Assembly (NCBI GenBank): GCA_013248845.1
Contig: WSQC01000044.1
Location: forward strand, 1-64,000
Length of the DNA: 64,000 nucleotides
Reading direction: 5' to 3'
From: Passalora sequoiae
Taxonomy: Eukaryota; Ascomycota; Dothideomycetes; Mycosphaerellales; Mycosphaerellaceae
Shown: in pieces, positions 43,902-53,063 of the stretch
How positions within the stretch are numbered: position 1 is the stretch's first letter
Layout of the letters: every line of letters begins with the position of its first letter
Made by a program: the position numbers and the translations under genes
Notes under the pieces: generated by a model
Seen by the model: only the letters and a program-made list of their open reading frames with translations
Told to the model about the DNA's origin: nothing
Database searches by the model: none

Positions 43902-45350
43902 TGACCGACAGCTCTAGGCGGCGGATCAAACGCTTCCTATTAGACGGCCTGTTGGTCATTGCCATCAGCCTTATCCTGCTCACATTGGCGACGACACAGA
44001 CGTCCATTGGGTTTCAAAGCCGGATCAAGTTTCCCGACAGTCTCAATCGATATGACCGACCCTCTCCTGCTGTTAGACTGCACGGGCTCCATCGTCGTAC
44101 AGCTTCAGGATTATCGGCCGAAGGCCCTCGCAATATCACTACCTTGCAGTATCGACTCGAACAAATGGACCAGGACCAGAGCCTTGACTGTCAATGGTCA
44201 ATCTGCGGCAACGATCCTAATTACTGCAGCGACAATGATGCCACTAACGACGATAACGGAAAGAAAAAGGATTCACCTGGGCAGTCATCGAGAAGGGCTG
44301 ATGAACGCAGGTACTGGGTGCAGTTTCGTGATGGCTCGGAAATTGGGAATAGAGGTCCCACGCGCTTCTAGTATCGGCGAACTCTTCGACGGCCCACATG
44401 GTGCACAGGTTCGCCACGGTGCATTCACCTATGACTCAGAGAGTACATGCTCCGATAGTGAAGTCGCAGAGTTCCACAGGAAGACGGTTAACTATAAGGA
44501 CTTCATCACCGAGCACATCATGTAGCTGCAGGCCATCAGCAGGTTCATCCGTTCTGCGGAGAGCGGCCTGCTTCCTTCTGGCTAACGAGCGTCCCGATTA
44601 TTTTCAGTGGCGTTGTTCATAAAACGTTGGAAGAGGCAAAGCCTGGAAGAAGCTTTAAACCCTGTATGGCCTGCCAGTACAGAGGTGCCCAGGGTCCCAA
44701 TCATGCGAGTCTTTGAAGCATTGATGTCCAATACTGGCTATGAGAACTTCGTCATGGCGGTAAGGAGTTTAACAGCATCAAAGCAACAGTATGGCAGGTC
44801 AAGAATCATCGAGGCGTTGAAAAATTCGATACAGATGCACATGCGTTGATTCGCGACGGTGCTCCTCGTGACCAGTTCTTGAAGTGGATCAAGGCCACCA
44901 TAGCCGGATTTAGCTATATTGACGGCGACCCGACGTCAATTATAGGCTTTGTGCTTCCTACAACAAGGTCAGAGAGAAGCTCAAGATCATCGAGTAGCAG
45001 ATCGACGCTCCCAAATTCGACCCAACTGACCTCCACGCAGCATGGGATGAGTTCTTCCGGTAAGTATATTGTGTCTCAGGAGCTTGGTACTTGCTGATAG
45101 CGTACAGTGAATTCGCCGAGGATATCTCGATCAAGGCCTCGAAATGGGTGACCGATAGGATTGATTGCATCAATTCGAACTGCGATCCGGGAGGCAAAGA
45201 AAAGGGGAAAGGCACCCAAGAACAGCGACAAGGTGTTAGACGATCTGAAGATCTTAGAGAAGGCTGCTTTGCAGATCAAGTCAAGCAGTCTGTATCCGCT
45301 GACCATACGCGTTCTTGCCGTCATAGGCACGTCGCATTTCCTCCGCTAAA
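43902..45350 (+). pseudogene. Unidentified decayed gene, intron still visible
   Basis: I do not recognise the parent. Protein-like segments occur in order but in different frames. A putative start at 43902 gives a membrane or signal-anchor stretch (FLLDGLLVIAISLILL). Later come GTGCSFVMARKLGIEVPRA, the ALIRDGAPRDQFLKWIKAT stretch, then in another frame SYNKVREKLKIIE, a TAG stop at about 44995-44997, and QIDAPKFDPTDLHAAWDEFF. A canonical intron, 45060..45107 (GTAAGT...TACAG), joins DEFFR to EFAEDISIKASKWVTDRID. After another shift, AIREAKKRGKAPKNSDKVL ends the homology-like part. The conserved intron and long readable pieces point to recent decay. The C-terminal part reminds me faintly of the tail of large fungal GH18 proteins, but I cannot support that. 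Confidence 0.45.
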
Positions 45351-46258
45351 GGTGCAGGCTACTACCTGATTATCTTACGGTTTCCACATGCCGCAGCTGG
45401 TGTTGTGGTTGATCGAGATGCTTCGCGGTGTATGTGGGGAGGCGATAGCGCGTAAGACGATTGTTTGGTACTGGTCTCACGCACAAATGTGCGACGCATG
45501 AGGGAGCTCCTACAGCTTGGTGACTGACAGCGATCGACAACTCTCGATGTGAGGGGAGATAGGTAGAGAATATGAGCATTATCTCATGATCAGTACGTTG
45601 ACGCCAGGAAGAGGTTGGCGGCAGAACGGAAACTTGGAGATAGGATCGAATGCCAAGGAAGGTCCGTGGGCCGTTCTGCCAATGCTTCCAACCACGTGAT
45701 CGATGTAACAACAATGATCTTATTTCTCTATCCTCACTTCGACAACGTGAACTAGGACATTGCTTCAGATGCTGACATACAAGGCTGCGAAACAGTTCCC
45801 GTGTCTTCTGTATGTCTGCGCACTGACTCGATTCACAACATCTGTCGGCGACAGCTATCCAAGTTCGTCGTACAGCAGAGGTCAAGGGCTCCAAGGGTAT
45901 GTCGAGGCCGCATGATGTGATCAATCACGCTGCGAAACTCGCTTTAGCAGCCAATGCCATGCTTCGAGATTCAGTACAGCATTGGCAAGGTCATGAACCA
46001 CGGAGATATGGACTTATGCTCCCAAGCATAAAGCTAAATCGGGTTATGCTGAACCTTGCGTACTAGTTTCCTTTCACCTCCTCTGTAAGTCTTGTGCTGC
46101 GCTTACTGTACTTTACAGACCGCGAACAAGAGTCCGTCCTTGATCATTCCCGGAGGCGAGATCCGCCAAGATCTGCACCAGCTATTTCTTGATAATACAT
46201 ATTGCATAACCTTCCATAACGCAGCTTTAACAGTTTCGTTAGCAAAGCCTGAATCAGT
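45351..46258. other. Intergenic, about 900 bp; promoter of the FAD monooxygenase gene
   Basis: No coding signal supported. Small open frames on both strands lack family features. Confidence 0.4.
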
Positions 46259-47551
46259 ATGACTGACTACCTCACGGATGTTGCCATTATTGGCGCAGGA
46301 CTAGGTGGCTGCGCTCTTGCGATAGCTCTATCAGATCAGAATGTGCCTATCACACTGTACGAGTCACGACCCGAAGTACACCGTGTAATCCCATCAGGTG
46401 TTATATTGCCACCCAACGGTCTACGAGTCCTAGACCGGCTAGGCATTCTTGATCGAGTTCGAGACAGATGCTACATACCATCTCATCGAGTATTCAAGAA
46501 CGACGACGATGAAACCACCAAGAAGGTTGCAACAGCGAGTCTGGAGAAGCATGGCTACCAGTCTCACCGAATATGGCGGAGTACGCTACTGGACGAAATG
46601 AAAGCCATGCTCAAGCAGCGCAATATCAGGATCAAGTACAACTCCAAATTTACCGGCGTGGAATCAGAGGCCGCAGACTCCGTCACATTCTTGATTAATG
46701 GGGAACCCCACACTGGATCGATGCTCATCGCATCGGATGGTATCAACAGTTCGATACGTAAATATATCGCACCCGGCATTGAACCAGAGTATACCGGAAC
46801 GACAGCAGTGCTCGCACATATACATTGGAAAGATGTAGACTGGCCATATCCCGACTACGAGAGGAATGCCACAATTCAGAGCAAGCCCGGCGCAATCTTC
46901 TGGATCGCAGAGGACGCCAAGGGCGAACATATCATGATCGGCATGCAAAAGAAGACGCCAGTACTTTCTCAAGTAGAGTTGACAAAGCTACAAGCAGATC
47001 AAGATGCGCTATACGCCTTCTATGTCGAGAACTATGAAGAATATGGTACCACTGCGAAGAAGATCATCGATGCGATCGGCAAAAGGAAAGAAAGTCTCTT
47101 CATCTGGCCATTCATGAAAATGCCCAGGCTCGATAGATGGTACAGCGAGACCGGTCGCATAATCCTCGTGGGAGACGGTGCTCACGCCCTACCTCCATCA
47201 TCCGGTCAAGGCGTGAATCAGGCTCTCGAAGACATATACTTCTTGACTCTAATCTTGAATTGCCTGCCAAAGAAGACAGCTCAAAACGGGCTCCATACAC
47301 ACGAAAATAGCGTTGGTCATTCCGCTTTACTCGAAGCACTCTCATACTGGCAGAAAGAGCGCCAAGTAAGGATAGATGCCGTCTTCGACTGGACCGAAAA
47401 CTCCGCAAACCTTTCCCGACTTCCCGAGGCCGACAGGAAGAAGATCTTGGCAGAAGGTAAAGTTACGGAGAACCAAGGAGATAATTTGACCTGGCTTTAC
47501 GAGGCCAGAATCGAAGAGAAGGTATCTGCGTGGATCGAAGGCAACGCATAA
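46259..47551 (+). CDS. FAD-dependent monooxygenase (salicylate hydroxylase-like)
   Basis: Class A flavoprotein monooxygenase that would use NAD(P)H and oxygen to hydroxylate an aromatic or other small substrate. Single exon, 430 residues. The dinucleotide-binding site is VAIIGAGLGGCALAIAL (about residues 8-24) followed by the acidic strand end LYESRPE. The DG motif is MLIASDGINSSIRKY near residue 160 and the second FAD motif is GRIILVGDGAHALPPSSGQG near residue 300, then VNQALEDIYFL. No signal peptide or membrane segment, so cytosolic. Substrate is unknown. The gene converges on a secreted CAP protein with only 83 bp between stops. No polyketide or peptide synthetase lies nearby, so a secondary-metabolite role is possible but not shown. 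Confidence 0.9.
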   Translation: MTDYLTDVAIIGAGLGGCALAIALSDQNVPITLYESRPEVHRVIPSGVILPPNGLRVLDRLGILDRVRDRCYIPSHRVFKNDDDETTKKVATASLEKHGYQSHRIWRSTLLDEMKAMLKQRNIRIKYNSKFTGVESEAADSVTFLINGEPHTGSMLIASDGINSSIRKYIAPGIEPEYTGTTAVLAHIHWKDVDWPYPDYERNATIQSKPGAIFWIAEDAKGEHIMIGMQKKTPVLSQVELTKLQADQDALYAFYVENYEEYGTTAKKIIDAIGKRKESLFIWPFMKMPRLDRWYSETGRIILVGDGAHALPPSSGQGVNQALEDIYFLTLILNCLPKKTAQNGLHTHENSVGHSALLEALSYWQKERQVRIDAVFDWTENSANLSRLPEADRKKILAEGKVTENQGDNLTWLYEARIEEKVSAWIEGNA

Positions 47552-47634
47552 ACTTCATCGTTCGTAAAACTATCGATATGAAAACAGTACTCGTTCTGTC
47601 CTCGTTCTGTACATCGGACCGCTGTACAACTTGT

Positions 47635-48409
47635 CTACTGCCAATCCCACTTGAGTGTTGGATCGCCCTTCGGGTTTCCAATATTTTTCGCATATTCACC
47701 TCCGTAGTTGCCTGCTGGATAGTAGTTGCATACTGTCAAGTATGGTGGCACTCCGCCTCCAACATTCTGCAATCCCTTGGCAGTACAATCTGTAGTCCAG
47801 CAACCAAGTGAGGTCGAACTGTCCCAGACAAGCTGCGAGAAATGTCCCCAGCCCCCGAAATTGTCGTAGGAAGGTTGGGCCTGACCGTATAGGTCCTTAT
47901 AGTTGTTGACTTCGCCATTGTGCCAGAGGTCGGTGATGGTGCCGGTAATGTTGGTGACTGTGTAGCCGGCTGCTAGGTTTTGACCGTAGCCGCCACCGTC
48001 GACAGACCTTGCAAAACATTAGCACGAGTATCAAGCTCCATCGAGACAATGCTATTTACATTTGGTGGGAGAAGTTGCAAGTATCAGCAATCTTCTTCGC
48101 TGTCGCTGCTGTGGTTTCGTTCCAGGCCATTGGCTTAGTTGGTCGCGTACCATTAGAGCCAGGCAAAGTGTGGTTGCTACGATGTTTGTTGTGATGCGCA
48201 AGAGCAACCACAGCGAATCGTGAGCTACTGTCGGTGGATGGCTCTGTTGGTATTTGGAAGCGCAGTGGCAGAGGCTGGTAGCGCGGCGACGCGTCTCGGG
48301 GTGCATTCTGGTGCACAGGGGGGCCTGCTAGAGCATTCGTGACATCTGCTGCAGGACGAGCATAGGCCAGAACGGCAAAGGCAGCCAGGGCAAGACTCGA
48401 GAAATGCAT
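47635..48409 (-). CDS. Secreted CAP/PR-1-like protein (2 exons)
   Basis: Member of the CAP (SCP/PR-1/Pry) superfamily; fungal members bind sterols or fatty acids outside the cell, and some are virulence-related. Exon 1 is 48409..48060 and exon 2 is 48007..47635; donor GTAAAT and acceptor TGCAAG join in frame to give 240 residues. The signal peptide is MHFSSLALAAFAVLAYARP. A low-complexity propeptide-like part follows to about residue 70. The CAP core begins ALAHHNKHRSNHTLPG and has MAWNETTAATAKKIADTCNF with the SH of the family, GYGQNLAAGY, GHFSQLVWDSSTSLGCWTTDC and the closing VCNYYPAGNYGGEY. The cavity His residues and three or more Cys are present, so the fold should be intact. Several N-glycosylation sites (NHT, NET, NIT). 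Confidence 0.9.
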
Positions 48410-51240
48410 GCTGAACTATGTGATACGGAAAGATGATATGGTTGTGGCCAGTGTCAAAAGAAGGCCACACGGCTCCATATATATATGCACTCTCGACCTG
48501 TCACCTCGGCGTAACATCGTCCCTACTCACGTGGGCGACGACGTACCGTCCAGCATGTGCAGAGCCAGTGGATCATCGAACTCGATGAGGTGTCTTGTTG
48601 AAACACGACGTTTGCATACACGTACCAAAGAATCCGAAACATTGCTGATGCTGTGGCTTCCGATCCATGTCTTTTGTGGCGGAGTGTGGAGATACCATAC
48701 AATGCACCTAGCGAGTCCTACGGATCAATGCGCTAACGGCTGCAGGTTCCCGCGCATGAGACCGAAGCAGTCTAAGGGCGGATCTATGGTTGTCCGGAAG
48801 GGCACAAAGCTGGGCGCCTCACACTACCGCGAATGTGTTCAAAGCCAACAGTAGACAAAAGTCGGTCCACTGACCTGCTCCGGCGTCACCCAGAACGCAC
48901 CACAGGTCGAATGTATCCCAACACTGCATAGCTGCAGACATCTTCGTCCTTTGACGCATGCGCGCATATAGCTACCAATGGATTCACCAATGACACCAGG
49001 ACACGGGCGATGTAGTTTGATCCCGAATGATGCAAGGTGTCATTACTGAGGACCAGCCACGTCCACTGGGGTTAGAAGATTTCCAATGCAGGCTTGTGCA
49101 ATACTGACCTCGAGGCAGAAGCGTGCCAGACAAAGGCCAATGGTGGACGAAAAGTGCAAAAATAGGCTGAGTTGCAGGCCAGGTAACCAATGCTCGAAGA
49201 TCATGCATGTCTCATCTCTTCTTGAATGACCTAGAGTGTATCAAGTGGCCAGCGGCGATATCATTCCAGTTACCGGGCAATCAATTGCTTGGACCATAGG
49301 GAGTGCTGGCCACATGACAGGGATCTAGCCGTCGACCCAGCATGTATTATGCGATCCAGGCCGAGGAGCTCCGTCTTCCTCGGTCGGCTTCGCCGGTGCA
49401 AGGCAGCGTGTACAGATGATCGCCGCAAACGTCTGTTGAACTTGACCTACAGGGCTGGACTGTGCATCACGGTTCGGCAAGTGGCAACGACCGATAGCTC
49501 CAACAGCTCTGCCCAGACACTTGACTTCTGTCACCGGATGAAACGTGACCAAACACCGTGCCCCAGCCAGCCTTTGATGTCATGGATCTGGGGTAAGGAC
49601 AAAGCCTGATGTCGCAAAATAAGTCTTCGTGAAGAGTGAATAAAGAGACCAGTCCTTCAAATGTCGCGGACTAATTGCCTGTAACGTAGTCGCGTGCGCA
49701 GGGAGTACGCAGCTGTCAGATCGCGCCCCCGTCGTGCTCTGCAGCAATCCTAGATCAGCATTTCTCGCATCTTTGTCAAGATCGTATCCACAAAGGGCTG
49801 CGCAGAAACTTTTGCGGTTTGTCGCGTGCGCTGCCAATATCCGTACGCTGTGAGGAGACGCAACGGCTTTCACCAGGCCGCATGGTACTCCACAGCGTTG
49901 CAACCGTTTCCCAGCCTGTTGCTAGCGCCCCAACCAGGCTCCAACTTCGGCGTTGATCATGGTGGTTGCGGCTTGGAACGAATGACCTGTTCAGTGATCA
50001 AGAATAAAGCTTTTGAGGCTGGCAGGACGGAGCGGCGTCGGCATTGCGAAGGCGGTCGTAACGGCCGACGAATTCAACTTCTCGTCATGAGCCGTCTATC
50101 GTGGTTCTGCCGTCCTGGAAACATTGCATAACCCTCTAAGCATGTAGAGTTCGCATCTGACATGATCTGTGGCTCGATTTGAGAGCCGCATGACCTGTCC
50201 TTATGCAAAGCAGAGAGGGCGGCGGCCATGGAGCCTGCATAGCATCCGAAGACGGACTTCGCGTGTCGCTTCCATCATCATGTGTGATCAAGATCTTCTT
50301 CGTGGCTGGCTCATATCGCTGCCTATAATCGGCTGCTCTTCGCAGAAGCTGTCGACCTTGTAGTGCAACCGTAGTCGCGCGAGCGTGGTCAAGCCACGAA
50401 ACTTCGCAAACGATATCTGTTCAGATCATGCTCACAGCGGACGAATTGCTATGTTCAGACGAGCATTTCACATCGAGTACGTCGGCGTATAGTCGCGTCA
50501 AGTCAATCATGTCGGTCGCGTCAGGTCGGCATCGATCGCGTCAGCATTTCAGTCACCGGCCTCATTTTGGCCGCTCGTGGCTACAGCTAGCTCTTGCATT
50601 CTGCTCATCTTCGTTCGTGGTTGCAGGTGATCGTCTCCGATGCGCAGCGATTGGTAAGGTAGATTACGGAGCAGGACGCCCTATTCTGTACGCGCGTAGT
50701 TCGGTCAACTTCGGATACTCGGACTTCTTGCCGAAGGGGCCCACAGAAGCCATCAAGTTCAAATTCTGGACTACCTAGGTAAACAATCAGACATGTAGAA
50801 GTTACCTCCACTAAACCCACTCTCAACCTATGCGTCCTTCACGAACGTCCTTCTACTTGCTCTGGCTGTCTCAACTGAGTCGGCTCGATATCGGAGATGA
50901 TGTGCTCCGCAGCTTAGCGACGGCAGGCATCGGTCAAGGACTCGCGAAGCACATGGGACCATGAAACGTCATTGGATGAGCCGTCACCATTAGACAACAT
51001 CATGATGTTGGTATCTTGTAAGGCATGGCCTGATTCGAGCCAGCGAGCAATGGACGAGCACGGCTTGATGTCACTGCATCGTACTCCGCCCACTGTCTCA
51101 TCAAACGAGATAATACTAGAGATAGGGCTTATGTCTTTAGGAGGATCAACAGCAAGGGTCAGGCTCTGTATATAGAGCTCACGTAAACGAAGTCTACACC
51201 TGAAACCTGATCAGACACCAAATAAGTACCTTGCACCGCC
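48410..51240. other. Gene-poor stretch of 2.8 kb
   Basis: Between the CAP gene and the short-chain dehydrogenase gene. Open frames on both strands are under about 150 codons and lack signal peptides, domains or credible splice partners. It must hold both promoters. Confidence 0.4.
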
Positions 51241-52161
51241 ATGACCGACACACGTCTCCACGGCCGCATCGCCGTAATCACGGGGGCCTCGTCTGGATTA
51301 GGCAAAGCAACTGCCCTCAAATTCGCAAGCTCCGGCGCCCGGGTAGTCGTCGCTGACTTGTCATCATCTGGCGTCGAAGACGAAATCACATCCCAACATG
51401 GCAAAGAGAGCGCCATCTTCGTCAAGGTCGACGTAACCCAAGAATCAGAAATCCAGGCGTTGATCGAAAAAGTCGTAGAATTTGGTGGCCGGATCGATAT
51501 ATTGCTCAACTTCGCCGGCATAGCCCCCGAGGGCAAGAATGCTCGGCTACCTGCACTGCACGAGGCCGACGTGGAGGACTTTGACAGAACCTGGGCCATC
51601 AACGTTCGAGGCGGCTGGTTGGCGAACAAGTATGCCATCATCGAAATGCTGAAGCAGGAACCACATCCGCCAAACTCGAGAAATGAGAGGACCAAGGGAT
51701 GGATCGTGAACGTGGCTTCGGTATATGGCCTCGTTGGGGGCGTCGGTCTGCCATTTTATTGCCCTTCGAAGCACGCAGTGGTGGGCATGACAAAGGTAGA
51801 CAATGCTCCCTGACGACGTCGCAGCTGTGTTACTGATACATTCTCAAGCAAATGGCTGCTCAGTACGCCACGGAGCGTATCCACGTCAATGCCCTGTGCC
51901 CAGCTTACGTGAACACACCAATGATAGCAGACGTCACTACCAATGCCACTCTCAACCAATATCTCGAAAGCCTTCACCCATGGAAATCGCTTGGAAATCC
52001 TGCAGATGTTGCAGATGCAGCACTGTTTCTGTGTAGCGATGAGGCGTAAGTACATTGTCTGGTGACGAGAACTCCGTCTGGGCTAGATGCTGACCTTGCT
52101 TGACAGGGCGTGGATTACGGGTCATTCTCTGGCTGTAGATGGCGGCTTTTCTATCGTTTGA
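51241..52161 (+). CDS. Short-chain dehydrogenase/reductase (3 exons)
   Basis: Classical SDR, an NAD(P)-dependent oxidoreductase. Exons are 51241..51795, 51849..52045 and 52107..52161; donors GTAGAC and GTAAGT, acceptors TCAAG and GACAG, giving 268 residues in a continuous frame. Cofactor motif ITGASSGLG at about residues 15-23, then VVVADLSS, where the acidic Asp suggests NAD preference. The usual NNAG reads NFAG. Catalytic Ser is in NVASVYG and the YxxxK pair in YCPSKHA. VNALCPAYVNTPM follows in exon 2 and exon 3 supplies the family's end GHSLAVDGGFSIV. All catalytic residues are present. Substrate unknown; resembles 3-oxoacyl/sugar alcohol-type SDRs. It converges on a bZIP gene with about 290 bp between stops. 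Confidence 0.92.
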
Positions 52162-52453
52162 ACATATCTACAGCGCAGCCATATAACAACTTCCCCTGAT
52201 AACAAGCCGGCGTGAGTATGGACTCGTCTTTATCAAAGACATCAATTTCAATATAAGACATGGTCGGTTCTAGGGATGTAGAAACTCGCTGATTCTACGG
52301 ACTTGGCACGATCTCGACAACCTTGGGACTAGGGCTCGCCAAAGCGCTCGACCCACTCATATTTTCGCGTCGCAGTGATTCCCAAGGCTGATATCCTCCC
52401 CAAGGATGATAATCTCGGCAGGCGCCTTGATTTACTGCAAGTCGGCTCAATCT

Positions 52454-53063
52454 TCAAGCATCCGGTCCCATTTCGTCATCAGAAGAGCTTTCACCAGGAT
52501 CTATTCCAACAGCGTCGCGGGACTGCGTAGTCCCAAGGAGCGTGACTCCGTCTCGGAAAAATCTTTGGAAGAGTGCCTCGAACATCTGGTTCCGGGCTTC
52601 CAATCGCTTGCATCGCTCCTGAAGCTTGCCTATCTTGTCGTGGAGATCGCTGACACGCATTCGCTGGCGTTCTCGGTGAGCTCGTTGTCTATAACACTCA
52701 TCAGCTCCAGTACGTCAACATTGGAGTACCTGCTTACGCTGCTCTATTCTGTGCCTTTCTCTTCAGTGTCCGGCCATTCGGAATCTCGGGTTCCGAACTA
52801 CGCGCCAGCGCCGAGAAGGTCGGAGAAGATAGTGCTCTTGATTCGTCTGGACTTCTGTCCGACTGAGGAGGAATGCTTAGTGTATATCGTTGAAATGGTG
52901 TTATCGTTCTTTGGCTGTTCATCGTGATGAGTGGTGCATTGAGTGCTTTAGTAGCATCATCCTCATAGAGCTCTGGCCACACAGGCCAATAAATCTCGTG
53001 CTCGTTAGGAAACACTGCCGCCTCAAGTGCTCGTACGTCATGACTCGGTGAGGATGCATCCAT
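52454..53063 (-). CDS. bZIP transcription factor, AP-1/Yap-like basic region (2 exons)
   Basis: Exon 1 is 53063..52738 and exon 2 is 52688..52454. The intron (GTAAGC...TATAG) falls inside the basic region, joining KRKAQNRAA to QRAHRERQRMR. The join creates the bZIP signature NRAAQRAHRER, a typical fungal Yap-type variant in which residues that touch DNA (Asn, Ala, Ala, Gln, Arg) are kept. A leucine-zipper-like stretch follows (VSDLHDKIGKLQERCKRLE), then FEALFQRFF and an acidic tail. Total 186 residues, small for the family. The N-terminal part is Pro/Ser-rich. An upstream GTG is in frame 12 nt before the chosen ATG; a further 5' exon cannot be excluded. The bZIP call is solid only because the intron is placed; unspliced, each half ends early. 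Confidence 0.87.

Noticed and set aside
48408..48854. 148-codon plus-strand frame upstream of the CAP gene
   Set aside because: It starts inside the CAP gene's divergent leader and shows no domain or signal peptide.
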